A DNA stretch of 64,000 nt from Pneumocystis sp. 'macacae' (lineage: Eukaryota; Ascomycota; Pneumocystomycetes; Pneumocystales; Pneumocystaceae), in NCBI GenBank assembly GCA_018127085.1, contig CM030731.1, forward strand, positions 186,001 to 250,000. Direction: 5' to 3'. The notes beneath the pieces were generated by a model. It ran no database searches and was not told where the DNA came from. It saw only the letters and a list, made by a program, of their open reading frames with translations. Positions 33,355 through 44,501 of this stretch are shown here, piece by piece. The translations under genes and the position numbers were made by a program. Each line of letters starts with the position of its first letter. Position 1 is the first letter of the stretch.

Positions 33355-34966
33355 ATGAAAGATACAAAAAAAGATATTTGTGGGGAGGAATATGATGTTT
33401 TTCCTGAGGAATCGTCTACAGAATCAGAAGTTTTTCATTATATAGATTTTACTGGTGTTGATATAGAGAAAAAGACATTATATATTGACACTGTACCTCG
33501 AACAAGGTATAAGAATTAATACATAAGGATGTAAAAAGAAAGTAGAATAACTGAATCATTTAGAGAATGGGTTATTATGCGTATTGAAAAGTTCATAGAA
33601 ACACTAATTACTTGTATTTATAATAGAAAACCATTATTACTGAAACTTTCGACAAGAAATAATAAATGGTAGAGATTGATATTTTTATTTAAAAAATAAT
33701 TTTTGTAGTATTTTTGATAGACAGACCAATATGATCAAAAGAAATTCAATAGGCAAGAATCGTTTTTTTAGATTCCCAGACAGAACAAAAAAAGGTTCTT
33801 GGAAATTTAGTAATTTTAAATATTTTTATTAGCACTTCTAATCAAATTGATATTAGCTGTTCTTGTTCGGGTTTTAGATTTGATTCACGAAGCTCTAGTA
33901 TCAAATACACCAGTAACAAAAAGGTAAGTTAGTTATGTTATTCAAATATTAGAATATTAAACATTTTTACAAGGAATATTTTTTATCGTGATGTAAATTT
34001 GTTTAAAGAACAGAAAATTGTCGATAATCTTATAGAAGATATTGCATTTACTTTTAAAGTTAGACGATCTGCACTTAATGTGGTAGAATTTAAATATTTA
34101 ATTTCAATTGATTACTAATCTCCAATTTAACAGTTAGCAACTGCTAGAGGACTTGTTTGTGGTTATATAAAAATAAAACGAAAGAATTTTGATGAAATAA
34201 ATTGTTTACAAGATTCAGAAGTATGAAAACCAAAATTAATGCTTTATAGGTTTAATTCTTACAGGTATTAATACCTTCAGAGACTGAAATAGAAGATCTG
34301 GAAATCGAAGCCGATTGGATTCTTGTTGTTGAAAAAGAGGTAAAAATATAGAATATAGAGTAAAATTTAATATATTTAGTCAACTTTTAAAACATTAACA
34401 ATATGTAAACTTCATGATCACCCTATAGCTGGAAAAGGAGTTATTATTACAGTATTTAATGCATATTTTAGTTGGAATTGCCAAATTAAGTGTATTTCTA
34501 GGCAAAAGGATTCCCTGATATATCAACAAGGGAATTTTTATATATGATATCAAAGTCCATTTTATCTTCTCAAAACCCCTACAAGCGATCAACTCCCATA
34601 TTATGCTTAGTAGACCATGATCCATACGGAATTGGTATTCTAGCTACATATAAATATGGTTCATATGCAACAGCTCATAATAGTCATTTAATGGCTATAC
34701 CATCAATCAAATGGGTAGGTGTACATTCAAATGATTTTGATAAAACGCAAGAAAATGGATATATTCCAATGAGTAAACATGATGTAAAAAAAGCATTTGA
34801 ACTTTTACAAAAAGAATGGATTCAAGACCATATTAGTTGGAGAAATGAATTATGTAGAATGTTATTTACTGGTATGAAAGCTGAAATTCAATTAATATGT
34901 GAAAATGATGGAAGATGCTTGACAGAATATTTAGCAGATAAAATTTCCAAAGGAAAATGGATATAA
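33355..34966 (+). CDS. SPO11: Meiotic double-strand-break protein Spo11 (TopoVI-A family)
   Basis: Spo11 makes the DNA breaks that start meiotic recombination. It begins MKDTKKDICGEEYDVFPEES and is cut by about nine short introns. The winged-helix (5Y-CAP) domain carries LAVLVRVLDLIHEALVSNTP and, across an intron, TKRNIFYRDVNLFKEQK; the Tyr of NIFY matches the catalytic tyrosine. VRRSALNVLATARGLVCGYI is the next TopoVI-A block. The Toprim domain shows EADWILVVEKEATF (Glu) and CLVDHDPYGIGILATYKYGS with the metal-binding D-x-D. ITGKGFPDISTREFLY joins after an intron. The C-terminus ends ICENDGRCLTEYLADKIS. All catalytic elements are present. The gene converges on RTT109 with 22 bp between stops. 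Confidence 0.95.
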
Positions 34967-34988
34967 TTTTAATAAAATAAATAAAAAT

Positions 34989-36134
34989 TTACTTATTTTT
35001 TTTTACTTTTTTACGGACTAAATTTTTGTTAAGAATATTGATAGTTTTTGATTGTTCTAAAATATCCGTATTAATTCTTTTTTTATCCTCAGTAGTTTTA
35101 CTACCTGAAACCGTTTTGATCCAATTAGTTATAATATTAGTACTTTTAAGGTTATTTATACTGTGAATCCAATCAAGCGTTGCTCCTTTTGTTTTTTCCA
35201 ATGTTTCAAAATCAGAACGTAATAGCTTTTCATAAAGCATTCGATAAGTTCTTTCATTTATTTGAATACCACATTCTTCATTCAAATCATTGTCTAAATT
35301 TGAATTGTTTTTATTTTTTTGATCTTTGTTTGGAGGAAATTCCACATTTAAGAAACCGACAATTCTGCCAAGTGTACATTCTTGACGAAACGCCATTAAT
35401 TCCCAAAACTGGTCAATATTTATCATTTCTCCTTGTCCATCGACATCTAATTGGTCAAGAAATCGGGTTTTAGGATCATCTGGAAAACGCGGAATAATTT
35501 CTCTTGCCGGTTTATCTACAGATTGATACGGATGACCACAAATCCATTTTAAGTCAGTATTTGCATAATTTGGAGTAAAACTAAGTGTTTCTCGGGCATC
35601 TATTCCAGGTATTAAGATATATTTTCTCGGATGAAAACTTTTTTGTATACAATCCAGTATTTTTGCCCACCATTTAATTAATTCTCGATCATTTAATACA
35701 TGTTTATAAGGATTTGAACAAGATAATGGAAAAAGATATTGCGGTTGGGATCTTGCAAAAAGAGAAATTCGTGATGGTATACCTTTTTTTGAAAATCTTT
35801 TTAATAGATATGATAGAAATGCAGATGTAGCTGGTTTGAAAGGTGAAGGTGTATGATTTTTATTAAAAAAGCCTGTAGAATCAGCTTTAGTGACATAAAA
35901 AATTGTTGTATCTGAAGCAAAGAAGATTAGGACTTCTACAGCATACGCTAATGCATCTTCATATATAATAAAAAAAAAATGATTTGAAAGAAAAACTGGA
36001 TTTGACAGTTTTTTGAATGTTATCCATGACCATTTTAGTTTTCTAGGAAGAGTATAAATGTAACCATAAGAGAATGAGACTTCTGATGACAACAATGGAA
36101 GAATTTCTGATATTTCAGTATTTAAATTGGTCAT
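34989..36134 (-). CDS. RTT109: Histone H3-K56 acetyltransferase Rtt109, single exon
   Basis: Rtt109 acetylates newly made histone H3 (K56, also K9/K27) with chaperones Asf1 or Vps75. It is 381 residues with no intron. The p300-like fold shows [20 protein letters not shown]... pieces, with [17 protein letters not shown] near residue 60, then [54 protein letters not shown] and [20 protein letters not shown]. The DD of [11 protein letters not shown] corresponds to the acidic pair used in catalysis in yeast. The C-terminus is basic ([12 protein letters not shown]), as in other Rtt109 proteins where it binds the chaperone complex. Start ATG at 36134. Family call is firm. Confidence 0.95.
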   Translation of the reverse strand: MTNLNTEISEILPLLSSEVSFSYGYIYTLPRKLKWSWITFKKLSNPVFLSNHFFFIIYEDALAYAVEVLIFFASDTTIFYVTKADSTGFFNKNHTPSPFKPATSAFLSYLLKRFSKKGIPSRISLFARSQPQYLFPLSCSNPYKHVLNDRELIKWWAKILDCIQKSFHPRKYILIPGIDARETLSFTPNYANTDLKWICGHPYQSVDKPAREIIPRFPDDPKTRFLDQLDVDGQGEMINIDQFWELMAFRQECTLGRIVGFLNVEFPPNKDQKNKNNSNLDNDLNEECGIQINERTYRMLYEKLLRSDFETLEKTKGATLDWIHSINNLKSTNIITNWIKTVSGSKTTEDKKRINTDILEQSKTINILNKNLVRKKVKKNK

Positions 36135-36308
36135 TAGCTAAGCAGTAGATGCTCATACTTTTTTTCTGACGTTAATCGTAACGAAGATATGACTTTTAAA
36201 AAAAAGTATAATTTATATGAGATTTCTTGGTTGAGTTTTCTATTTTTTATTCAAGTATATTTTTGACTATTAAATAATAGGTCTTTGTTTTTTTCCTCTC
36301 ATCAGTTT

Positions 36309-37674
36309 ATGAATTTTAGAAGATTTTCAACACGAGTATGGTCAAACTCGTTTTATTTATCTTTATCTTTTAAAAAATATTTACCTCAATATCATCAATA
36401 TAATATTTATATGATTCGATCTACATTTTTTAATGAAAAATATGTGTTTTATCCGTATTTTTTTGTTTCTAAACAACATTTTTCGACTTTATTTTCTTCT
36501 ACTAAATCCAATAGAGATTTATCTAATTTCTCTGAAACAGTTTTAAACACAGTCTCTGATAATATAGAGTCAGAGAATAAAGTAGTGCCTGAGGTAATTC
36601 TCCATAAAATTGGAGATCTTAAAGCAATGGGATTCTGTCATTGGACCCCTGTAGGATTTTTACAACAGTGTTTGGAATATATTCATGTGTTTACTGGGCT
36701 TCCATGGTGGGCAAGTATAGCAGTCTTAACAGTTATAATACGGTTTTCTATGATGCCTCTTTTGATTGGAATGATTCGAAATCTAAGTGCACTTTCACTT
36801 ATTCATCCGCAAGTTCAAGAACATATGAAAGCACTTAAAGAGGCACAATTAGAAGGAGATTTACTTGAACAAGCAAAACGGACTCGTTCTATTCAAAATT
36901 TGTTCAAAGAATACCAAGTGAATCCTTTAAAGTCGCTTGCTATGCCATTTATACAAATGCCAATTTTTATTAGTTTTTATCTTGCATGCTCTCATATGAC
37001 TGCATTACCGGTTCCAGAATTAAGATATGGAGGATTTGGATGGTTTAGTGATTTGAGCGTTAAAGATCCATATTTTATTCTTCCTTTTTTAAATTCATCT
37101 CTCATGTTTATTAATTTGGAGGTAATACATATTTAAAATATTGTGTCATTTATAATAATTTAGCTTGGTTCCGAAGTTGGCTCTAGTGCATCAGCCAATA
37201 CTAGTAGGAAAATGAAGAATTTTTTTCGTACAATAATTCTTTTAACACCTCTTTTTACTATGAATTTTCAATCGGTATATAATATTATATATTATGATCG
37301 CCATGTTAATTAATAAAAAGGCTATTTTTTGTTATTGGGTTACTTCAAATATTTTTTCGCTGGGGCAAGGCATGGTACTTCGTAGTTCAGCAATTAGACG
37401 TTCTTTAAATCTTCCTCCACTTAAACCTAAGGTTAAACTTGAACAGCTCTCCAGTAATTTTACAAATTCGGAAGGATTTAAATCAAGTTTCATGACTATA
37501 GTAGAAGGTATTAAAAATGCACATCGCCAAGCCATAGAGGCAGCTCAAAACAAAAGTAAGAAGTTAAATGAATCATGTAAAAACGACTATCTTCGCCCAG
37601 TTGACAAAACGCTTGAAGCATATATGTTAAGAAAAAAGGAAAAATATAAAGAGAAGCGAAATGAGGCACCCTAA
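36309..37674 (+). CDS. OXA1: Mitochondrial inner-membrane insertase Oxa1
   Basis: Oxa1 inserts mitochondrially made proteins into the inner membrane. The ATG at 36309 opens a basic presequence (MNFRRFSTRVWSNSFYLSLS). The insertase core follows: CHWTPVGFLQQCLEYIHVFT (typical after the processing site), GLPWWASIAVLTVIIRFSMM (TM1), a helical hairpin with EAQLEGDLLEQAKRTRSIQN and LFKEYQVNPLKSLAMPFIQM, then PIFISFYLACSHMTALP and GGFGWFSDLSVKDPYFILPF. After two introns come MNFQS joined to AIFCYWVTSNIFSLGQG (last TM) and a basic C-terminal tail with AIRRSLNLPPLKPKVKL that would bind the ribosome. YidC/Oxa1 order is complete. About 425 residues. Confidence 0.95.
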
Positions 37675-37690
37675 ATCCTTTATCTGGAAT

Positions 37691-37794
37691 ACTATTGAGA
37701 TATTTCTCAAAAATATTTTGCAGTGGTATTTCACTGAGATATTTTACAGAAATGATTTATAGAAATATTCCATAGAAGTATTTTTCAGGAACGT
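37691..37794. repeat. Degenerate 26-bp tandem repeat (4 units)
   Basis: Four consecutive 26-nt units (37691-37716, 37717-37742, 37743-37768, 37769-37794) share a pattern near TTTACAGAARTATTTYTCAG plus AAATAT, with a partial fifth unit from 37795. The period is exact with no insertions, although units differ at 8-12 positions. It lies just past the OXA1 stop and before the MIM1 stop on the opposite strand, so it is in 3' UTR or spacer. Confidence 0.55.
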
Positions 37795-37878
37795 TTTATA
37801 AAGATATGCTTTTTTAAAGAAAAAAAATCAAATTATGGATCAATTTTACAGTATATTAAAACGTCTCGATCTCTATTG

Positions 37879-38302
37879 TTAATTAGGATGTTCAAGACCA
37901 CCAATGGCAAAATATACTCTATGACTTAGAAATCCCCATCTATTTGCAATCTCATGTGCAAAGATTTCACCAAATCCTAGGAAAACACCATTTAAGAAAG
38001 GGAGAAACATATTAATTACTATTTTTTCAGTTAACTAGACTATTTATAACATAATTTTGAAATAGGGAGGCAAAGAGAGTACCTGAAGAACGGAAGAAAG
38101 ACCACAATCTTCTGTAATTATAACTAGTTAAACTGGGCGTAAACTCTTTGATATCAACATTTCTTAGAAGACTCTCTTTGCTATCACTGTTGGATGGATA
38201 AACGTGTAAAACATCTATAACATCGTCTTTTTCAACAAGACTATCTGTATCTGCTTTTTCCGGTATTTCGTTTTGGAGAATATTATCTTCTTTGTTTAGC
38301 AT
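37879..38302 (-). CDS. MIM1: Mitochondrial import protein Mim1 (outer-membrane insertase), 2 exons
   Basis: Mim1 inserts alpha-helical proteins such as Tom20/Tom70 into the mitochondrial outer membrane. Exon 1 (from ATG 38302, MLNKEDNILQNEIPEKADTD) encodes an acidic cytosolic N-terminus ending TSYNYRRLWSFFRSS. Exon 2 carries the conserved membrane segment INMFLPFLNGVFLGFGEIFA followed by HEIANRWGF and ends GLEHPN. The NxFLPFxNGxxLGFGExxAHE signature is diagnostic. The donor is most likely GTACTC near 38079 with the acceptor AATAG near 38014, a 66-nt intron containing a TTAAC branch-like site, giving SSVINMFLPF. Reading further through the exon would force a 22-nt intron, which is too short. 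About 115 residues. Confidence 0.82.
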
Positions 38303-38400
38303 GTTTTCATCTGTCTTTGGTTTTTCTTAAGTGGTTCGATGGCATAATTTAGACAAATTCGCACGTGAACAAGGCATCAAAAAAAAAAAGTTTATTACTA

Positions 38401-40577
38401 ATGTTAATTGAAAAAGGTATTTAAAGAATTTTTAATCTTAATCAATGTAGCCTAAACATATATTCTTATGTCTAGTTTCTATTTGGTCTCCATTGCCTTC
38501 TACAGCTCGTGCAAGCCCTGTTCATCTTTCAAGTCATCCGGATGGAACAATGATTGCTTATGCGGTAGCATAAAATTTGTAGCTATAATGGGTTGAATTA
38601 ACTTTTTTTGAGTCAAATAAGTCTATTTATTTAAGGAATATTGATAATCCAGTTAATACGATTCAATATCGAGGGCATCTAGCACAAACAACTGTTGCAA
38701 AGTTTAGTCCATCAGGATATTATGTAGCATCAGGAGATTCTCAGGGAAATGTCCGTGTATGGGACTGTGTAGGTGAAGAGAATGTATTAAAGCTTGAGAC
38801 AAGAGTTATTTCTGGACGGATCAATGATTTAACATGGGACGCGGAAAGTAAACGGATCATCGCTGTAGGTGATGGACAAAAAAGGTAATAAAAATAATAT
38901 AGAGCGATTTTTTGTATATAACTGTAAGTATTCTATAGATTTGGGCATGCGTTCACGTTTGATACGGGGAATTCAGTGGGAGAAGTTGTATTTTTATTTT
39001 TATGATAACAAGACTAATTAGGTTTTTTATAGATTTCAGGGCATTCAGAGATTGCTAATGCTGTCTCTATACGGCATCAGCGTCCATATAGAGCAGTAAC
39101 AGTTTCAGATGATACATCAGTTGTATTTTATCATGGCCCTCCATTTTTATATCATAGTATTACTCGTAATCATAAAAAATATGTTCATGATGTCGCCTTT
39201 TCTCCAAACGGTGTATTATTTTGCACAGTTGGAGGCGATTCCAGGATTATTATTTATGATGGAAAAGATGGTATTATGATCAAAGAATTTCCCAGCAAAG
39301 ATGGGCATAGAGGGAGTATCTTTGCCTTATCATGGAGTCCGGATTCCAGATATTTACTTACATCATCTGCTGATCATACTTGTAAAATTTGGGATGTGGA
39401 GACTCAGAAAGTAACAGAGTAAAATTAACAGTTTACTATATTTTTGATTTAATTGGCTTTAGGCAATGGACTTTTTCAGAAATAGTATCAACTTCAGATC
39501 AACAAGTTGGAAATGTATGGACATCTTCTAATAAAATTCTATCTTTATCATTTAGTGGCAATTTAAATTATTTATCTAGATCACAAAAGAAACCCATAAG
39601 AGTAATTCAAGGACATCAAAAATCTATAACAACGGCTGGTTTATCGGAAGATGGTTCAACTTTTTTTACGGCTTCATATGATGGGCTTGTATGTGGTTGG
39701 GATGTATCTACAGGATTTGCAAAATCTTTAAAAGACGGATCAACCCATACAAATCAAGTAATTCAGATTCATTCTTTTCACAGTAAAATGCTTTCTATCG
39801 GTATGGATGATACTTTACGAACATTAGATACAACACTTTTGATTTATGAGTTTTTATTTCCTTTTTGTTTTAAACCTTAAAGAACTAATAGTTAAAAAGA
39901 GGTGATCCGATACAAACTGGAAGTTTGCCTAAAGGTATTACTTATATTCAAGAAAAAAATGATTTCAAAATTATTGTTACGGTTTCAAATATACAAGTTT
40001 TTGAAAATAATAAAAAAATTATATTAAACGAGACACCATTCCAACCTAGTTCTATTGATAGGAATAAAATAAATTACGAGTTTTCTATTGGCGCTGAGGT
40101 ATAAATTATGAAATATTTAATGATTAATAATTTATTTATTAGAATGGTAATATTTACTTTTTTGAATTTAATCCAAAACAAAAAAATATCACAGAAACAA
40201 ACAAAATAACTTTGAATCGTTATGCAGTTACAAGCTTGGCATATTCGCCAAATGGGAAATATTTAGCTGCAGGTGATGGATCGGGTAAAATTATTCTCTA
40301 TGATGCGAATACAAAGCAAATCATAACCAATCTATGGGGATTTCATGTAGGAAAAATAACATCTATTTCTTGGGACCCAGCCAGTACACATATATGTTCG
40401 GCATCTCTTGATACACATCTTTACATTTATTCAGTCTCTACTCCAGATAAGCATCTTGTAGTAAAAAATGCGCATCTTGGTGGCGTTTCTAGTGTTGTAT
40501 GGCTTTCAAACAATCAAGTGTTATCAACAGGAGCAGATGCATGTGTTAAACAATGGAGAGTTACGCTAGATGTATAA
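38401..40577 (+). CDS. AIP1: Actin-interacting protein 1 (Aip1, double WD40 propeller)
   Basis: Aip1 helps cofilin disassemble actin filaments at cortical patches. The first exon is only 16 nt (38401-38416, MLIEK plus one base); a 59-nt intron joins it to SIWSPLPSTARASPVHLSSH. The next exons give IDNPVNTIQYRGHLAQTTVA then KFSPSGYYVASGDSQGNVRV, GRINDLTWDAESKRIIAVGD, ISGHSEIANAVSIRQHRPYR and AVTVSDDTSVVFYHGPPF, all close to Aip1 order. WD repeats with GH...D...W spacing continue to the end: GSIFALSWSPDSRYLLTSSA, KSITTAGLSEDGSTFFTASY, KITSISWDPASTHICSASLD and GGVSSVVWLSNNQVLSTGAD. About 600 residues, the family length. Some six introns. Confidence 0.93.
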
Positions 40578-40660
40578 TTCCTTGATTTTAAAAACATATA
40601 TATTTAATATATATGTTTTGTTTTAAAATAAATTACTTTATTACTTCAGGTGTTTTTTAA

Positions 40661-41387
40661 TTATATTAAAGCTAATGTTAATGCGGAAACAGTTGATAAA
40701 CCCATAACTATATACCCTGTCATATAAACACCTTTAAGTGTTAATCCTTAGTCATGTTATTTAGTACGTAACATGAAATATTAGAATATGTATACCTCTG
40801 CCTGTATCCCAATAAAGATGCCGTAGTCCGTTAAAAGAATGATATGTAAATGGAAAAGCAAAAATAAATTTTGCTAATACCTTTGCTTGTACTGGCCATG
40901 TATGAAACATAGATGCAATCGAAGCAGAATCCAAATGCCATCCAAAAATTGGAGAAACGAGATAACTTACAGCGAAAATATATAGTCCTATAGATTTTAA
41001 AACAATATTATTAAAAAAGTAGAATAAAGACCACCAGAAACAAAACATCCAGTAATTCTATTAAATGCAGACATGTACCATGTTAGTTGTGGTTGATAGA
41101 TGCTTAAATGTGGCGAATTAGGTCTTCTTAGTCGCTGCTCAGCAAGCATTTTCAATGACTCTTTTTCAGAAATTGTTTGGGTTTCAATACTTCTAAGAAT
41201 AATAAGTAAATATATACATATATATATACAAAATGTTTTTAACCGTATAAATACTGCTGGTACCGTGTTTTTTAGTAAATATGTTCTATTAAGAATTTCT
41301 ATAAAAAATGTTAAATATATTAAAGTTTTTTGAAAAAAAATAATTACCATTAAAGCATGAGTATCTTGCTGCTCTTACATATTTCAT
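40661..41387 (-). CDS. SDH3: Succinate dehydrogenase cytochrome b subunit (SDHC/Sdh3)
   Basis: Sdh3 anchors complex II in the inner membrane and binds ubiquinone and heme b. Start ATG 41387 gives [13 protein letters not shown], the opening of a presequence. Later exons read [20 protein letters not shown] then [14 protein letters not shown], the SDHC signature with RP-SPHL-IY and the S-x-x-RITG quinone-site block. Next come [20 protein letters not shown] and [20 protein letters not shown], then [16 protein letters not shown] with the axial heme His in NGLRHL. The last exon [20 protein letters not shown] ends the third membrane helix, stop 40661-40663. Four or five introns. The gene is convergent with AIP1 (83 bp) and divergent from TAF6. 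Confidence 0.93.
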
Positions 41388-41904
41388 TTTTTTAAAAAAA
41401 TGTAGTTTTAAGTTTAGAAATAGTTCCTAAAGAAAATTTATTTTTTTCGATGTGGTAGTGTTACGGTGATTTAAAGTTTAGACACTGAATAAGTTAAAAA
41501 TACAAAGAAAAAAGAACAATTCAAAATTGTGAATAATATATTATTTATTTAAGCATAAATATATTTATTTAAGTATGGATAATGTTTGTATGTCTTTTTT
41601 TTATTTTTAACCTTTTAGATTTAATTTATACTGATCTTAACGTCAGCTTGTTGATTTCATTATTGGTTTTATTTAAATAGTGTAAGTTTTTTTATTTTTG
41701 AACTTCTTTAGTATTCTTTGTTTTAACTTGAATATTTTTAGTATATTTTTGTTCTGTGATTTTTTGTGTTTTTTCAGGCTTTAACAGTTTTTTTACTGCA
41801 ACCTTGTTCTCTTTCTATTATTGGCATTATTTGAATATTTTACTTTTATACTTATTTCGTATATCAGAATTTTTTTTAATTACGTCTATATTATTTTTTT
41901 ATCT
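41388..41904. promoter_or_regulatory. Divergent upstream region SDH3 / TAF6
   Basis: About 520 bp, strongly T-rich on the plus strand from 41600 to 41900 (T runs with TTTTTGT units). Two small hydrophobic frames here are explained by the T-richness. Likely promoters and the TAF6 5' leader. No RNA gene seen. Confidence 0.45.
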
Positions 41905-43669
41905 ATGGTTGCATCAGTATGGCCACCTGATACAGTAAAAGATGTTGCGGAGTCGATTGGTATTAGCCAGCTGGATGATAGTGTTGCAAAAGTGCTTGCA
42001 TTGGATATTGAATATCGCATCCATGAAGTTATTCAGGTATTAATTGGAAACGACGAAATATTGATGCTATAGTATTTTATTTTTTTATGAAATTTCTAGC
42101 TAAATATTTCAATTCTTGTTTTATAGTGCTTTTTTGCAAAGTATATGAACTAATACTAATCTGGACTTCTTTAGGAAGCAACAAAGTTCATGCGGCATGC
42201 TAGACGTACTATTCTGACAGTTTCTGATATAAGCCATGCACTTCGCGTTTTAAATGTTGAGGTAAAAAAAACTTTTGGTACCAGGGTAAACATTGATCGT
42301 TTTTAATAGCCTTTGTATGGGTATCATGCTTTTCGTCCTGTTCGATTTGGTGAGTCTCTTCTGGAGCAAGGCCAACCACCTTTATACTATTTGGAAGATG
42401 ATGATATTGAATTTGACAAAGTGATTCATGCACCTCTTCCAAAAGTTCCACGAGATATTTCATATTCAGGTTGGATCTAAAATAATTTCTTAGAAACATA
42501 TAAATAATTTGAAAAGTTCATTGGCTGGCAATTGAAGGTGTACAACCTGCTATTCCACAGAACCCTTCTATTTCTGATACTCCAGCGTCAGATAAAAAGG
42601 GTTTTCAAGTTATAAATAACAATTCATGGACACTTTCAGGTCCTGCAACGGGTGTAGAGGTTAAACATTTGGTAAAACATGTAATATCGAAGGAACTACG
42701 GTTGTATTTTGAGCGGATTAACGCTGCTATTCTAGATGAAAATAACGAGCGTCTTCGATTAGCAGCTCTGGCCAGCTTAAGGTTAGATTCTGGATTGCAT
42801 CAACTATTACCATATTTTGTTTCTCTTGTAGCAGAAAAGATTACACACAATTTGAAGCATCTTTTTACACTTAATATGATGATGCAAATCACTTGGGCAT
42901 TATTCGATAATCCTAATTTGTTTATTGAACCTTATGTTAGTATATTTTCTTATTTTAAGTAAATTTTTAACGTAGCAGCTTCATCAAATTATTCCATCTA
43001 TTTTAACATGTTTGGTAGCAAAAAAATTAGGCGACAATGCTGCATCTCAAGATCATTATGCTCTTCGAGATCTTTCTGCATCCTTGCTTGGACTAATTTG
43101 TCAGAGGTTTGGTGATGTTTATCATACATTAAAACCAAGAATTACACGAACACTTCTAAAGGCGTTTTTAGACAACAAGAAACCATTTACAACTCATTAT
43201 GGTGCAATTATTGGTCTTGCTACCATGGGAAAGGAAGTGGTTCGTGTGTTGATCATACCCAATATAAAAATATATGAAATATTGATTAAAGATGATATCA
43301 ATAGTACTGAACTAACATTTAAAAAGATGGAGGCTATGAAATGTCTTGAAGCTTTATTTGTATGTATTTTTTTAGTTTTAGGTCTTTTTATTTTAACAAT
43401 AATAGAATTCTCTTCGTTTTATGTCAAAAGATGAAGCACCTGATCAAATACCGGAAGCCCATGAAACATTATTTGATATGTCTGAAACTCATGAGATGTC
43501 ATGTAAGATATCTACCAATAATAAGAATGATTTTTTATCCCCTCAAACACATGATATCCTTATAGAGATGATTGGTGAGTTAATGACAAACAAAATTATA
43601 AAAGAAAAGGATGAAAAAATTGTAAAGGCTCTCTTGGAAATACATCATTTAGGACAGATTTTTCATTAG
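41905..43669 (+). CDS. TAF6: TFIID/SAGA subunit TAF6
   Basis: TAF6 pairs with TAF9 through a histone fold and has a HEAT-repeat C-terminal domain. The start ATG at 41905 gives MVASVWPPDTVKDVAESIGI; the histone fold continues through EYRIHEVIQ joined to EATKFMRHARRTILTVSDIS then HALRVLNVEPLYGYHAFRP. Linker text YYLEDDDIEFDKVIHAPLPK and VHWLAIEGVQPAIPQNP is the TAF6 signature. The HEAT part shows KHVISKELRLYFERINAAIL, LDSGLHQLLPYFVSLVAEKI, LMMMQITWALFDNPNLF-like text, YALRDLSASLLGLICQRFGD and HYGAIIGLATMGKEVVRVLI. A last intron precedes the poorly conserved acidic end. About 500 residues; a longer ORF starting upstream at 41821 is just leader sequence. Confidence 0.95.
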
Positions 43670-43821
43670 TTATCTATTTTTGACTAAAATGTTGTTTTGA
43701 TATATATAGAATCATGCAATATTAAAAAAATATAAGACATAATTGTGTCCAGCATGATCATATAAAACGTTAGAAAGGAAGTGTATTGTGTTTTTCGAGA
43801 ATGTTGCAATATGTTTTAAAT

Positions 43822-44501
43822 TTAATACGATTTTTGACCGTTCATTTGTATACATGCATCTTCAAGTTCATTATCACTTTCATCATAATCAGGTTCTATT
43901 TCATGTGAAAAAACAGCAGCACCCATCTTTTCATAGTGTTTTTTACGCATCAATTCGAAAAGTTTGCGTTGTTGTTCATCTACAGAAGAATTAAATCAGA
44001 TGAATTCATATAAAAATTCAATTTTAAACCTTCAGGCGTTTGTTTAGTTTCGCTGTCATTATCTAACTTTTCTTCTTTAACAACTACTTGCTTGGAAAGA
44101 ACTGGTGTTTTTTGTTGTGGTTCTCCAAGATTAAAAATAGGTATATCATTATTATTATGTCTATTTAAAGTTTCTTGATCACTATCCATCATCTCTTCAT
44201 CAAAACTTGGTGATGGATCATATTGACGCGTATATGGGGTTTTGGGTTCTGTTATTTTCATAGTGGATGTCTTCTCTTGTTCAGTTAAGTATAAATTGGC
44301 TTCATCCCACTTTAATCGTGGTGATGAAACTACTTGATCATAATTTACATATGATGTTATATGAGAATGAATTTGTGAATTTTCTAGAGTATTTCTAGCA
44401 GTAGCACCAGAAAAGGAGCTAACACTTGTTCTTGGTTCGTTTTTATTTTTTAAAATGCCTTTATGCGGTTTCGGAGGCTCTGATAACCCTTTAGAAATCA
44501 T
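43822..44501 (-). CDS. GLC8: Protein phosphatase 1 inhibitor-2 family (Glc8), 2 exons
   Basis: Glc8/inhibitor-2 modulates protein phosphatase 1. It starts at 44501: [20 protein letters not shown] contains the KGILK motif near residue 14. [20 protein letters not shown] with KITEPKTPY is the second conserved block, including the TP phosphorylation site, and [12 protein letters not shown] follows. After one intron the third block reads [20 protein letters not shown], equivalent to the HYNE region of inhibitor-2, and the acidic tail [18 protein letters not shown]. All three PP1-contact regions are present, with a disordered linker. The stop is 43822-43824. About 210 residues. A plus-strand ORF at 43788 is a shadow. 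Confidence 0.93.
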
